From NCBI RefSeq assembly GCF_012911815.1, contig NZ_JAATNW010000002.1:372001-436000 (forward strand): a stretch of 64,000 bases of DNA, read 5' to 3'. The notes below the pieces were generated by a model. It saw only the letters and a program-made list of their open reading frames with translations, was not told the DNA's origin and made no database searches. This DNA comes from Alteromonas ponticola. Its GTDB lineage: Bacteria > Pseudomonadota > Gammaproteobacteria > Enterobacterales > Alteromonadaceae. Shown here piece after piece: positions 1 through 9,844 of this stretch. Within the stretch, counting starts at the first letter, position 1. Every line of letters begins with the position of its first letter. Made by a program: the position numbers and the translations under genes.

Positions 1-618
1 TACCACGTCATCGCCCATACTGCCAGCAAAATCCAGACCGGTATGCTCAGCTGACTCACCAGAAAACGGGTCCTCACGCATACCATAAGAGGACGATAAC
101 CATCCTCGCGTGATCGGGCGGCCAGACAATTGCGCCTGACTGTCGATATGGTGTCCCCTTAACAAACTTTCAAGCATGGAAAGTTGTGATTGCTTGGCAG
201 CCAAATTTTGCTGGAGCTGATGAATTTCTCGCTGCAATGGATTGCTAAACGACGCGACCTCTGCCCCGCGCAGTTCAATAGCTTCTAAGTCACTGTTTTT
301 AATACCCAACGACTGTGCTATTAAATTGACCCTGCTGTTCAATTCATCCAGTTGGACATTCGCCTGGGCAACATCCTGATTAATTATCGCCATTTGTGAT
401 GACGAGCGATTATTCAACGCATTCAACTTTTGTTGCGCACGTTCAACAATTTGCTGCGACACGCTCACCCGAGCGAGATCTTCATTAACCGAATCGATAG
501 AGCGACTGGATACCAAAATAAACATTGACGCCAATACGGTGATACTGAGTAATCGACGTGCACTGATCGAGCGCTCGTAGTGCCTTTTCTCACCGCTGAT
601 CGTTAATGTTAATTTCAT
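1..618 (-). CDS. M23 (LytM-type) metallopeptidase, C-terminus cut by window edge
   Basis: The reading frame opens at ATG 618-616 and runs off the window start, so about 206 residues are visible. Residues about 20-40 form a hydrophobic N-terminal anchor, followed by a long coiled-coil-like stretch (about 45-150) rich in Gln, Leu and Ser. The start of a peptidase M23 fold follows (SSYGMREDPFSGE, then HTGLDF, whose His and Asp are the usual first zinc ligands). Such proteins cut or regulate cutting of peptidoglycan cross-links, acting outside the inner membrane. The rest of the catalytic domain, including the HxH motif, lies outside the window. It follows lpxC on the same strand but beyond a terminator, so it probably has its own promoter. 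Family call is firm; the exact substrate is not known. Confidence 0.85.
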   Translation of the reverse strand, partial: MKLTLTISGEKRHYERSISARRLLSITVLASMFILVSSRSIDSVNEDLARVSVSQQIVERAQQKLNALNNRSSSQMAIINQDVAQANVQLDELNSRVNLIAQSLGIKNSDLEAIELRGAEVASFSNPLQREIHQLQQNLAAKQSQLSMLESLLRGHHIDSQAQLSGRPITRGWLSSSYGMREDPFSGESAEHTGLDFAGSMGDDVV

Positions 619-731
619 GGTCTACCCTGTAAAAAATCGAGCACTAGTTTACCTTTGAATGGCGCTGGGAACAAATATGAAGACACTTTTTTTGCCACCA
701 CATTACAACTTGCAATTATTCAACGGCAAAC

Positions 732-758
732 AAAAAAGCCGCCTAAAACGGCGGCTTT
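732..758 (-). terminator. Rho-independent terminator after lpxC
   Basis: GCCGCC at 738-743 pairs with GGCGGC at 750-755 across a 6-nt loop, extended by AAA/TTT. On the minus strand the stem is followed by a run of six T (complement of A732-737). It closes the dcw transcription unit 18 bases after the lpxC stop. The stem also has T on its other side, so it may work weakly in both directions. Confidence 0.85.
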
Positions 759-776
759 CTTAATTGGGTCTTTCAA

Positions 777-1688
777 TTATGCCAGCACGGGCGAAGCATA
801 ACGAATCGGAACTTCGTCCTGGTTTTCATAGGTAATGAATTCCCAGCTGTCTTTGTCATTCAATACGGCATTTAACAATTTATTGTTTAAGCCATGCCCG
901 CTCTTGAACGCTTTCAATTCGCCAATAATACTGTGACCACCTAAATACAGGTCACCTACGGCATCGAGTATCTTGTGCTTGAGGAACTCATCTTCGTAAC
1001 GCAGGCCTTCTGGATTAAGAATTCGAAATTCATCCAGTGCAACCGCATTTTCCATGCTGCCACCCAAGGCCAGATTATTCGCGTTCATATACTCCAGATC
1101 GCGCATAAACCCGAAGGTTCTGGCACGGCTGACTTCATTCACATAAGAGCACGAATCGAAATCCATGATCATATGTTGACGCGTCTGACTGATCACCGGG
1201 TGATCAAACTCGATACGAAAATCTACACGGAAGCCATCGTGCGGGCGTAACTCCGCCCACTTATCGCCTTCGGTTACTCTTACCGGCTTTTTGATCCGAA
1301 TGAAACGCTTAGGTGCATTTAATTCTTCGATTCCGGCAGTTTGTAGTAAAAATACAAACGGACTGGCACTGCCATCCATGATGGGCAGTTCGTTGCTATC
1401 AACCTCGACAATAATGTTGTCTATACCTAACCCTGCTAATGCAGACGCCAAGTGTTCTACGGTGTGAATGCTAACACCATCCTCGTTATTCACACACGTA
1501 CATAACATGGTATTCCCAACTGCATTAGCGCGTGCAGGAATATCTACATGAGGGTGCAGGTCAATACGTCTGAACACAATTCCTGTGTTGGCAGGCGCAG
1601 GCCGGAGAGTCATGGTGACCTTCTCCCCTTTATGTAGACCAATTCCAGTCTCTTGAACTGAATGTTTAATTGTACGTTGCTTAATCAT
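777..1688 (-). CDS. lpxC: UDP-3-O-acyl-N-acetylglucosamine deacetylase
   Basis: LpxC is the zinc deacetylase that commits UDP-3-O-acyl-GlcNAc to lipid A synthesis in the cytoplasm. At 303 residues it has the usual length. The zinc ligands and catalytic residues known from E. coli fall at the same numbers: His79 (in IHTVEH), His238 and Asp242 (in HKILD), and His265 (in SGHGLN). It is the last gene of the dcw cluster, 153 bases after ftsZ. That gap carries a consensus promoter, so lpxC can be expressed independently of the division genes. A strong terminator follows. Confidence 0.98.
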   Translation of the reverse strand: MIKQRTIKHSVQETGIGLHKGEKVTMTLRPAPANTGIVFRRIDLHPHVDIPARANAVGNTMLCTCVNNEDGVSIHTVEHLASALAGLGIDNIIVEVDSNELPIMDGSASPFVFLLQTAGIEELNAPKRFIRIKKPVRVTEGDKWAELRPHDGFRVDFRIEFDHPVISQTRQHMIMDFDSCSYVNEVSRARTFGFMRDLEYMNANNLALGGSMENAVALDEFRILNPEGLRYEDEFLKHKILDAVGDLYLGGHSIIGELKAFKSGHGLNNKLLNAVLNDKDSWEFITYENQDEVPIRYASPVLA

Positions 1689-1728
1689 GTTGTTTGTTGC
1701 TTTTTACCTGTTCCAAAAGCGGCCGCGA

Positions 1729-1757
1729 ATTATAGTGAGTGATTACCCACTTGTCAA
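1729..1757 (-). promoter_or_regulatory. Full-consensus sigma-70 promoter for lpxC
   Basis: Read on the minus strand there is TTGACA (1757-1752), exactly 17 bases, then TATAAT (1734-1729). Both hexamers match consensus at every position. Transcription would start near 1722, giving a leader of about 34 bases before the lpxC ATG. A weak hairpin (GATGG/CCATC near 1780-1795) sits between ftsZ and this promoter but has no clear U tract, so read-through from ftsZ remains possible. Confidence 0.85.
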
Positions 1758-1841
1758 AAAATTACAATTCTTAGCTCAATGATGGTAAACCATCAGCTTT
1801 TGACAGCAAAACCGTGTAAAAATTCCTCTGTTAGTGAAAGA

Positions 1842-3005
1842 TTAGTCCGCTTGTTTGCGTAAAAACGCAGGTATATCTAAGTATTCAAGATCGTTGCCAG
1901 GTTGCGCTTCATCTTCAACCTTTAACGCTTGATTACCGTCTGTACCACCTACACTTCTTGACTCGTGTACCGAACTGACACCGAATTCACGTGCTGACGT
2001 GGTCAAACGCGTTCCTTCAGAACTGACAAGAGAAATATCAGGCTTGCGCTCAGCGCCAATACCCGTTGCAACCACGGTAACGCGAATTTCATCAGCCAGT
2101 TCCATATCGATAACGGTACCAACAACCACGGTGGCATTTTCAGAAGCAAAGGCTTTAACTGCGTTACCTACCGTTTCGAATTCGTCAATTGCAAAATCAG
2201 GCCCACAAGTAATATTTACCAGGATGCCACGCGCACCAGACAAATCAATATCTTCAAGTAACGGACAAGCAATCGCTGATTCAGCCGCTTCTTCGGCACG
2301 ATCAGGGCCTGACGCCACACCACTGCCCATCATCGCGGTACCCATTTCCGACATCACGGTTTTGACGTCGGCAAAGTCGACGTTAATCAGACCAGGACGG
2401 GTGATCAGTTCAGCAATACCTTGAACTGCGCCACGCAATACATCGTTAGCGGCACTGAATGCCTGCAATAATGGTGTACCAGGCCCCATTACCTTAAGCA
2501 GTTTTTCGTTAGGAATGGTGATCAGTGAATCAACATGCTTAGATAATTCAACGATTCCCTGTTCAGCAAACGCGGTACGCTTTTTACCTTCGAAAGGAAA
2601 CGGCTTGGTCACTACCGCTACCGTAAGTATACCCATTTCGCGGGCTATTCTGGCCACTTCTGGCGCAGCCCCTGTGCCCGTGCCACCGCCCATACCTGCG
2701 GTAATGAAGACCATATCGGCACCATCTAAAGACTGGCGAATGGTTTCGCGATCTTCTTGTGCAGCATCACGACCGATATTTGGATCGGCACCCGCACCTA
2801 ACCCTTTAGTTACGTTAGAGCCTATTTGCAGAGTAACGTCTGCACTTGAGCTACGCAGCACCTGTGCATCTGTGTTTACTGCAATAAATTCGACACCTTC
2901 AATGCTTTGAGACACCATATGCTCAATCGCATTTCCGCCGCCACCGCCTACGCCGATGACTTTGATTACGGCTTCTTCGCCGTGACTATCCATTAATTCA
3001 AACAT
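1842..3005 (-). CDS. ftsZ: Cell division GTPase FtsZ
   Basis: FtsZ is the tubulin-like GTPase that forms the Z-ring at mid-cell. The 387-residue protein has the glycine-rich start of the fold (residues 18-24), the tubulin signature GGGTGTG (106-112) and the T7 loop NVDFAD (208-213), whose two Asp residues drive GTP hydrolysis in the neighbouring subunit. The end YLDIPAFLRKQAD is the conserved peptide that binds FtsA and ZipA. It lies 108 bases after ftsA and before lpxC, the standard position. Confidence 0.98.
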   Translation of the reverse strand: MFELMDSHGEEAVIKVIGVGGGGGNAIEHMVSQSIEGVEFIAVNTDAQVLRSSSADVTLQIGSNVTKGLGAGADPNIGRDAAQEDRETIRQSLDGADMVFITAGMGGGTGTGAAPEVARIAREMGILTVAVVTKPFPFEGKKRTAFAEQGIVELSKHVDSLITIPNEKLLKVMGPGTPLLQAFSAANDVLRGAVQGIAELITRPGLINVDFADVKTVMSEMGTAMMGSGVASGPDRAEEAAESAIACPLLEDIDLSGARGILVNITCGPDFAIDEFETVGNAVKAFASENATVVVGTVIDMELADEIRVTVVATGIGAERKPDISLVSSEGTRLTTSAREFGVSSVHESRSVGGTDGNQALKVEDEAQPGNDLEYLDIPAFLRKQAD

Positions 3006-3113
3006 ACTTACTCTCCGGTTTTGTACGTCTTACCGCACTAAGTCATTTCACAAACTGCCGATTAGATGCCTCCGTGCTAATCGTTATGTCCTGACTTTAG
3101 CGCCCCTAAAAAA

Positions 3114-4343
3114 TTAAAATTCACCTTTGAACCAGCTTTGCACGCGGTTGATAAACGAATCACCGCTTTTAAGCTTGCTGACTTTTTTATTTTCCGTTTG
3201 CATTTTACCGTAGTGGAGCAAGCCCACTGCGGTTGCAAAACTGGCGTCATCTGTGTATTCAGACAACCCCTTAACATTTAATGGCTTCCCTACTCTAACA
3301 GGCATCTGGAATAATTCCTCGGCAAATTCGACTGCCCCCTCCATCTTTGCAGTACCGCCTGTTAGTACTAATCCTGCTGCAATCTGCTCTTCAAAACCAC
3401 TGGCACGTATTTCATCATGCACCAGCTCAAACAATTCCTGATAACGAGGTTCAATAACTTCTGCCAGTGTATGACGCGACATCGCGCGTGCAGGTCGACC
3501 ACCCACACTGGGCACCTCGATATTTTCTTCCATACTGACCATGTCTTTCAATGCACAGGCGTAATTCACTTTAATTTCCTCTGCATTACTTATGGGTGTG
3601 CGGAAAATTTTTGCGATGTCACTGGTGATCTGATTACCCGCCACCGGAATTACCGCCGTGTGACGAATAGCACCATCTGTATAAATGACAATATCCATGG
3701 TGCCGCCACCAATATCAACCACACATACGCCTAATTCACGTTCATCATCGGTCAATACCGCATAACTTGATGCCAGCGCCGAAAAAATGATTTGATCAAC
3801 ACTTAACTCACAGCGCTCAATGCATTTCGTCAGGTTTTTAGCCATATCATCGGCACAGGTAATGATGTGCGCATCAGCTTCCATCCTGACCCCTGACATG
3901 CCCACGGGGTTTTTAATACCTTCCTGCACATCTATGGTAAATTCCTGCGGCAACACATGCAGTAATCGGCGTTCTGCCGCGATAGGCACAGATCGCGCTG
4001 CGTGAATAACGTTGTCAACGTCATCCTGAGTGACTTCCTGGTTGTTGATGGGCACCATGCCGTTTTCATTCTGACATTTTACATGACGACCACTGATAGA
4101 CATGAAGACTGAGGACACGCGACAGTCTGCCATCAATTCCATTTCGTTCACCGCACGCTGCACCGATTTAACCACCAGGTTCAAATCGTTAACACCGCCT
4201 TTGTCCATTCCCTTAGCGGCATGGGTACCTACGCCAACAATGCTGATTTGATCGTCGTTTACCAACTCGCCGACCACAGCCTTAACCTGGCTGGTGCCAA
4301 TATCAAGTCCTACGATTAAATTACGTTCAGTCGGTTTCGACAT
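3114..4343 (-). CDS. ftsA: Cell division protein FtsA (actin-like)
   Basis: FtsA is the actin-family ATPase that tethers FtsZ to the inner membrane. The start is placed at ATG 4343, where the protein begins MSKPTERNLIVG and an AAGAGAG ribosome-binding site precedes it. A longer frame reaching 4388 would run into ftsQ and adds an unlikely basic leader. The phosphate-1 motif (VGLDIGTSQVK) is at residues 11-21 and the phosphate-2 region contains VVDIGGGTMD. The last 12 residues (NRVQSWFKGEF end) fit the amphipathic membrane-targeting helix. The start lies 7 bases after the ftsQ stop. Length is 409 residues. Confidence 0.96.
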   Translation of the reverse strand: MSKPTERNLIVGLDIGTSQVKAVVGELVNDDQISIVGVGTHAAKGMDKGGVNDLNLVVKSVQRAVNEMELMADCRVSSVFMSISGRHVKCQNENGMVPINNQEVTQDDVDNVIHAARSVPIAAERRLLHVLPQEFTIDVQEGIKNPVGMSGVRMEADAHIITCADDMAKNLTKCIERCELSVDQIIFSALASSYAVLTDDERELGVCVVDIGGGTMDIVIYTDGAIRHTAVIPVAGNQITSDIAKIFRTPISNAEEIKVNYACALKDMVSMEENIEVPSVGGRPARAMSRHTLAEVIEPRYQELFELVHDEIRASGFEEQIAAGLVLTGGTAKMEGAVEFAEELFQMPVRVGKPLNVKGLSEYTDDASFATAVGLLHYGKMQTENKKVSKLKSGDSFINRVQSWFKGEF

Positions 4344-4350
4344 GGAAATA

Positions 4351-5091
4351 CTAACTCTCTTCTTTATTGTTGTTTTTTGTCTCATCAACCCAGCCTACTG
4401 CTAACCCGGTGTCATATCTGAGATCCACATAGCGCACTTGCTTTGGCTGTTTAGCCAAAAGCGGATAAATATCTACAAACCGCTGTAAGCGGTCAATGAA
4501 TTCCTTTCTTCCCAAATTCAGCTGCACATCGTTGTCCAGTTGAACCTGCCATGCAAACCGCTCGCTTAGTGACAGTTCACGTATGGCTATTCCCATTGTC
4601 GCCAGCAGCGAATGCATGGCGTGATAACCTTCTAACGCCGTTTTCTCACTGCCTCCGGGGCCAAACAGTTTTGGCAACTGCAGTCCAGCGGCGGTGGCAT
4701 TAAACGTTTCCCCGTAGGGATTCAGCAGCATATCGTCGTTCCATTGTGCCACTGGCGTTTGTTCTACCAGATAAATTTTCAGCTTATTCGGCCACTGTTT
4801 GCGCACCGAAGCGCGATATATCCAAGGCTGCGCTTCTACCAACTGATACACCTCGTTCACATCCAGTGAAAAAAAACTCCCTGGCTGCGATTGTCTTATC
4901 AGTCTTTCAAGTTTAACCACATCCACGTGCTGGTAATCACCCGAAAAATCGACCGCCTGAACTGGCATGCGCTGTTCGTCCTGCAGCCAGTCATAGGTTT
5001 TAACCCCGGCTACGACCAACCCAGTCAGCACTAGTACCAGAAACACGATACCTGACCAGAAGGTGGCTGAACGAGCACCCAGCTTTGACAT
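4351..5091 (-). CDS. ftsQ: Cell division protein FtsQ
   Basis: FtsQ is a bitopic inner-membrane division protein that links the FtsB/FtsL complex to the ring. The 246-residue protein has a short cytoplasmic end, one membrane helix at about residues 12-32, then a POTRA domain (about 43-112) and a beta domain typical of the family. Its start overlaps the ddlB stop by one base and its stop is 7 bases before ftsA, so the three are translated from one message. Confidence 0.95.
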   Translation of the reverse strand: MSKLGARSATFWSGIVFLVLVLTGLVVAGVKTYDWLQDEQRMPVQAVDFSGDYQHVDVVKLERLIRQSQPGSFFSLDVNEVYQLVEAQPWIYRASVRKQWPNKLKIYLVEQTPVAQWNDDMLLNPYGETFNATAAGLQLPKLFGPGGSEKTALEGYHAMHSLLATMGIAIRELSLSERFAWQVQLDNDVQLNLGRKEFIDRLQRFVDIYPLLAKQPKQVRYVDLRYDTGLAVGWVDETKNNNKEES

Positions 5092-6062
5092 TAACGCCAG
5101 TCCACTTTATCGGCGGACGCCGCTGGCATACTGGTGGCTAATATCGCCAAGCACAGTGCTTCAAAATCCAAACCGGCCTGCTTCGCCGCTTTGGGTACCA
5201 GACTTTTTTCCGTCATACCCGGTACCGTATTGGCTTCTAACAAATAAAACTCACCACGCTTATTTTGCATCACATCGATGCGTCCCCAGCCTCTTGCTGA
5301 TAACGCCCTGAATGCGCGGCTGGATAGCGTTGCCAATTCTGCTTCCTTATCCGCCTCTAAACCACTTGGGCAAAAATATTGCGTCGTATTATCCTGGTAT
5401 TTAGCAGAATAATCATAAAACGTGTGGGGTGTAGACATGCGAATGGAAGGCAACGCCTGGCCTTGCAGAATGCTTACAGTAAATTCGGCGCCATCTATGT
5501 ATTGCTCTAGCAGGACCTGATTATCGTATTTGAATGCGTCCTGGATTGCTGTTTCCAGCTGTGCTGCACTTGTCACTCGGGCCATTCCTATACTCGAACC
5601 TTCCCGAGCGGGTTTGACCATGACCTCATTCCCCAATTCGTCCATTATAACGCTGCACGATCCAGCTTCAAAGTAGGATTTATCAGCAATTTGATATTTT
5701 GCAGTTGGCATATTCAAACACTGCCAGATTTGTTTGGTATGGATCTTATCCATACACAAAGCTGAGCCTAGCACGCCACTACCAGTATAAGGAATTTTCA
5801 GCAGTTCCAGAGCCCCTTGCAATGTACCATCTTCGCCACCGCGACCATGCAACATAATCACCACACGGTCGACCTTTTCCGCTAGTAAGTCGGTGATTGG
5901 TCTGGTTGCCGGGTCAAACGCAAAGGCGTCCACGCCCTGACGTTGTAACGCACTTAGTACGGCTTTGCCTGATTTAAGCGATACTTCACGTTCGGCGGAC
6001 TCCCCGCCGAACATCACCGCCACCCGGCCATAATCCGCTGCAGGATAAGACAGAAAACTCAT
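5091..6062 (-). CDS. ddlB: D-alanine--D-alanine ligase B
   Basis: This cytoplasmic ATP-grasp enzyme joins two D-alanines for the peptidoglycan stem peptide. The 323-residue sequence has the N-terminal HGRGGEDG motif (72-79), the ATP-grasp lid region ([13 protein letters not shown]) and the C-terminal metal and substrate motif [11 protein letters not shown]. It overlaps murC by four bases and ftsQ by one base. Assignment as the B form rests on its place in the dcw cluster. Confidence 0.96.
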   Translation of the reverse strand: MSFLSYPAADYGRVAVMFGGESAEREVSLKSGKAVLSALQRQGVDAFAFDPATRPITDLLAEKVDRVVIMLHGRGGEDGTLQGALELLKIPYTGSGVLGSALCMDKIHTKQIWQCLNMPTAKYQIADKSYFEAGSCSVIMDELGNEVMVKPAREGSSIGMARVTSAAQLETAIQDAFKYDNQVLLEQYIDGAEFTVSILQGQALPSIRMSTPHTFYDYSAKYQDNTTQYFCPSGLEADKEAELATLSSRAFRALSARGWGRIDVMQNKRGEFYLLEANTVPGMTEKSLVPKAAKQAGLDFEALCLAILATSMPAASADKVDWR

Positions 6063-7504
6063 TGTGCCTCTCCTTTTAAAACGTTCGGTTCCAATTGACT
6101 CGCTGCCAATTGTTGGGCAATTTGACCGATGTTACCCGCGCCCTGGGTCATCACGATATCGCCATCCTGAATGACGTTCGCCAGAATCTCGCTGAGCTTT
6201 TGCTGGCTGCCCACGTAAATAGGCTCCACTTGTCCACGTAAGCGAATCGAGCGGCACAGACTTTTACTGTCAGCCCCTTCGATAGGCTCTTCATTTGCCG
6301 CATACACGTCCAGCAGCAACAACACATCAACACCTGACAGCACTTCTACAAAATCTTCATATAAGTCGCGCGTGCGGCTGAAGCGGTGGGGCTGATAAAC
6401 CATCACCACCCGATTGTCCGGCCAATTGGCTCTTGCCGCCGCAATGGTGGCTTTTACTTCCGTCGGATGGTGGCCATAATCATCTACCAGGGTGACGCTG
6501 CCAATGCTGTTTGTAAACTGCCCTAACATTTCAAAGCGACGCCCGATACCGCCAAAGTGCGCCAGCGCTTTTACGATAGCGTCATCAGCAATACCTTCTT
6601 CGGTCGCTACTGCGATGGCTGCCAGGGCATTAAGCACATTATGCATGCCTGTCAGGTTTAAAGTGACATGCAGGCTGGCATGGCCTTTTCGCTTCACTTC
6701 AAACTTTGCCTGACCAAAACTTAATGTGACATTAACGCCTTGCACATCATTATCGGAATTGAAACCGTAACTGATGATACTGCGCCCAATGCGTTCACGA
6801 ATTGACAGGATATTTTCATCATCCCCACAAACGATGGCCTGACCGTAAAACGGCAGATTATGCAAAAATTCTAGATAGGTGTCTTTCATGCGCGCGAAAT
6901 CACCATCATAGGTATCCATGTGATCTGCTTCAATATTCGTCACCACGGAAACAATGGGCTGCAGATGCAGGAATGACGCGTCGCTTTCATCCGCTTCGGC
7001 AATCAAATAAGAACCCTTGCCTAATCGAGCATTGGTACCTGCACTGTTAAGCAAGCCGCCAATCACAAAAGTGGGATCGAGCCCGGCCTCAGCAAATATG
7101 GTCGCTATTAAGCTGGTAGTGGTGGTTTTACCGTGAGTGCCAGCCACAGCGATACCGTGACGAAAACGCATTAATTCTGCCAGCATCTCCGCTCGGCGGA
7201 TAATAGGAATTCGATTTTCCCGCGCGAACTGAATCTCTGGGTTTTTCTCATTAATTGCACTGGAAACCACGATCACGTCTGCGGCTTCCACATTTGTCTG
7301 GCTATGCCCCTGATAAATGGTGGCACCCAGACCCTGCAACCGTTTGGTCATACTGTTTTGCTGAATGTCGGACCCGGCCACCCGGTATCCTTCATTTAGC
7401 AGCACCTCTGCAATACCGCCCATACCGGCGCCACCGATGCCGATGAAGAAAATGTTTTTCACCTTCTTCTTCTGTGGATTCTGGAAATCAGCTGCCATAA
7501 TCAT
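6059..7504 (-). CDS. murC: UDP-N-acetylmuramate--L-alanine ligase
   Basis: MurC adds L-alanine to UDP-MurNAc, the first peptide step of the cytoplasmic pathway. The 481-residue protein has the Rossmann-like N-terminus (GIGGAGMGG, 22-30), the Mur ATP loop AGTHGKTTT (121-129) and the C-terminal Mur ligase domain (DDYGHHPTE). Two starts are possible, ATG 7504 (overlapping the murG stop) or ATG 7498 two codons later; 7504 is kept for coupling with murG. Confidence 0.97.
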   Translation of the reverse strand: MIMAADFQNPQKKKVKNIFFIGIGGAGMGGIAEVLLNEGYRVAGSDIQQNSMTKRLQGLGATIYQGHSQTNVEAADVIVVSSAINEKNPEIQFARENRIPIIRRAEMLAELMRFRHGIAVAGTHGKTTTTSLIATIFAEAGLDPTFVIGGLLNSAGTNARLGKGSYLIAEADESDASFLHLQPIVSVVTNIEADHMDTYDGDFARMKDTYLEFLHNLPFYGQAIVCGDDENILSIRERIGRSIISYGFNSDNDVQGVNVTLSFGQAKFEVKRKGHASLHVTLNLTGMHNVLNALAAIAVATEEGIADDAIVKALAHFGGIGRRFEMLGQFTNSIGSVTLVDDYGHHPTEVKATIAAARANWPDNRVVMVYQPHRFSRTRDLYEDFVEVLSGVDVLLLLDVYAANEEPIEGADSKSLCRSIRLRGQVEPIYVGSQQKLSEILANVIQDGDIVMTQGAGNIGQIAQQLAASQLEPNVLKGEAQ

Positions 7505-8574
7505 GCTGCAGTCTCCATTATTAATTCACACTCGCGCACCACGTTTTCTGTTGCATTGGGTTTAGCATGTTCACGCGCCTGTCTGCCTACGGCCAAACAC
7601 GCATCATGATCATTCAACCATAATCTGACCGCTGCTCCCAGGTTATCTTCCAACTGTGATTGCTGGATCATAACCGCCGCCTGATGATTGACTAATGACA
7701 TCGCATTTAATGTCTGATGATCATCCACAGCATGGGGGAGAGGGACAAAAATCGCTGCGGTACCTGATGCTGCGACTTCAGCTACCGTTAAGGCTCCAGC
7801 CCGACAAATAATCATATCAGCCCACGCATAAGCCCCGGCCATATCTTCAATAAACTCTGTAACTTTCACTTCACCTTCACTATCTTCATAGGCGGCATTC
7901 ACCTCAGCAGCATTACCTTTGCCACACTGGTGCCAAATCGATAACCCTTGTAACTTTTTACACGTAAGCGGCACCGTAATATTTAACGCCCTTGCACCTA
8001 AGCTTCCTCCCACCACCAATAAGCGCATAGGCTGATTGATAGACTCTTTATTGGCGGCGTTAATAAACGCTTTGCGCACGGGATTGCCCACGATAACACA
8101 ACGATCTTTGGTATGATTGAATGCGGAAATGGCCTCTTCAAAACCCAATAGGATTTTTCTCGCAATTCGTCCCAGTAAACGATTGGTCATGCCTGCTTTT
8201 GCGTTTTGTTCATGAATGAGAACCGGTATGCCCGCCAGCCATCCTGCCGCACCGCCGGGCCCACTAGCATAACCACCAAAACCAATGATTAAATCTGGTG
8301 ATACCTGTTTAATAATTTTTCGGGCTTCGATCACGCTCTTCAACAGAGCGAATACGCCAGTAACACGTAAAAACAGTCCTTTGCCGCGAATTCCCCTGAC
8401 TTTGACGTAATGAATAGGGAAACCTCGGGCTGGCACAACCTGAGCTTCCATACGATCTGCTGTACCCAGCCAGTCTATGTGCCATCCTTTATCACGCAAT
8501 GCTTCTGCAACCGCTAATGCTGGAAACACGTGACCGCCGGTACCGCCTGCCATAATTAAACATTTCTTAGTCAT
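7501..8574 (-). CDS. murG: UDP-GlcNAc:undecaprenyl-PP-MurNAc-pentapeptide GlcNAc transferase
   Basis: MurG converts lipid I to lipid II on the cytoplasmic face of the membrane. The 357-residue GT-B enzyme begins with the glycine-rich donor loop [11 protein letters not shown] (10-20) and keeps the second family signature ([11 protein letters not shown]) and the UDP-GlcNAc region ([11 protein letters not shown]). It overlaps ftsW by eight bases and murC by four. Confidence 0.97.
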   Translation of the reverse strand: MTKKCLIMAGGTGGHVFPALAVAEALRDKGWHIDWLGTADRMEAQVVPARGFPIHYVKVRGIRGKGLFLRVTGVFALLKSVIEARKIIKQVSPDLIIGFGGYASGPGGAAGWLAGIPVLIHEQNAKAGMTNRLLGRIARKILLGFEEAISAFNHTKDRCVIVGNPVRKAFINAANKESINQPMRLLVVGGSLGARALNITVPLTCKKLQGLSIWHQCGKGNAAEVNAAYEDSEGEVKVTEFIEDMAGAYAWADMIICRAGALTVAEVAASGTAAIFVPLPHAVDDHQTLNAMSLVNHQAAVMIQQSQLEDNLGAAVRLWLNDHDACLAVGRQAREHAKPNATENVVRECELIMETAA

Positions 8575-9844
8575 GCGATGCCCCCGCCGATACCGACGAA
8601 AGCATGGCTTTCAATTTTTGCTTGGCATCTTTTTGCTGTTGGCGACGTGCTGACTTTGCCTTAATTTTTCGATCAAGTGCCTGTACACCCTCAACCCTTA
8701 GTTCAAAATCGATTCTAAGTAAGATCGCGGTCGCCACTGTCATCACGATAATACTGGAGCCGCCATAACTCACCAAAGGTAAGGTCAACCCTTTGGTAGG
8801 CAAAATACCCGCACTCGCACCAATATTCACTGCGGTCTGAAAACTGAACCATAAGCCGATGCTGTAGGCCAGATAGCCTTCAAATGGCCGTTGCTTAAGT
8901 AACGCCTTGTTGCCAATTTGCAGTGCACGCATGGCTAACCAGAAGGTCAGCATTAACACCGCCACAACGCCCACAAAGCCCAACTCTTCAGCCAGGATGG
9001 CCATGACAAAATCGTTATGTGCTTCGGGTAAAAATTCCAGTTTCTGTAAGCTGTTACCCAGGCCCTGGCCGAACCAGTTTCCACGACCATAAGCCATGAG
9101 TGACTGGGTTAACTGATAGCCGGTACCGAAGGGATCTGCCCACGGGTCCAGGAATGAGGTCACCCGCCGCAGGCGGTATTCTTCAAATACAATTAACGCA
9201 ACCACTGCCATCAGACCAACGAACACCAGGGCGAAGAATTGCCATAATTTTGCGCCCGCTAAAAATAGCAGACCGATAGTGGTGGCAAACATCACCACCA
9301 CCGTTCCCAGATCGGGTTGCGCCAGCAACAAAATCGCAAGCACAAAGAACACCACCAGCGGTTTGATAAACCCTTTCAGGTTTTCGGTCACTTCTTCGTA
9401 TCGACGTACCAGATAGCCCGCCAGATAAGCGAAGAAAAACAGCTTAGCGGGCTCCGCCGCCTGAATGGTGATGGGGCCAATGACTAACCAGCGCGTACTG
9501 CCGTTTACGTTGCGGCCTATCAGCAACACCGCAACTAATAAGCCAATGGCGAGCAACAGCAAGTACGGGTTACTAATACGCCAGAACTGCATCGGTAGCT
9601 GCAATACCACCATCGCGGCAATTAACGCGATAATGACATAAATGCCATGTTTTATGGCGATGTAAAAAGGTGCATCGTACAATTTTGCTGAGACCGGCAT
9701 GGACGCAGAGGTTACAATGATTAAGCCGATTGACATTAATGCCAGAGCGACAATAACCAGGCCAACATCGTAAGGGCCGGAATGCTCTGTCGCACCGTGT
9801 CGCGCGTTGAACATAGAGACCAGGCTGGTTGCTTTATTGCTCAT
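8567..9844 (-). CDS. ftsW: SEDS-family peptidoglycan glycosyltransferase FtsW
   Basis: FtsW polymerises lipid II into septal glycan together with FtsI. The 425-residue protein has about ten membrane segments and the SEDS signatures, including the central QPDLGTVVV stretch, the AILAEELGFVG loop and the final LPLVSYGGSSI motif. Both ends are cytoplasmic and basic, and the C-terminal tail (about 395-425) is rich in Lys and Gln. It overlaps murD and murG by a few bases. Confidence 0.97.
   Translation of the reverse strand: MSNKATSLVSMFNARHGATEHSGPYDVGLVIVALALMSIGLIIVTSASMPVSAKLYDAPFYIAIKHGIYVIIALIAAMVVLQLPMQFWRISNPYLLLLAIGLLVAVLLIGRNVNGSTRWLVIGPITIQAAEPAKLFFFAYLAGYLVRRYEEVTENLKGFIKPLVVFFVLAILLLAQPDLGTVVVMFATTIGLLFLAGAKLWQFFALVFVGLMAVVALIVFEEYRLRRVTSFLDPWADPFGTGYQLTQSLMAYGRGNWFGQGLGNSLQKLEFLPEAHNDFVMAILAEELGFVGVVAVLMLTFWLAMRALQIGNKALLKQRPFEGYLAYSIGLWFSFQTAVNIGASAGILPTKGLTLPLVSYGGSSIIVMTVATAILLRIDFELRVEGVQALDRKIKAKSARRQQQKDAKQKLKAMLSSVSAGASHD

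Noticed and set aside
2515..2910. Long antisense frames within the dcw genes (this one opposite ftsZ)
   Set aside because: They mirror codon bias of the real genes and have no start signals or domain features.
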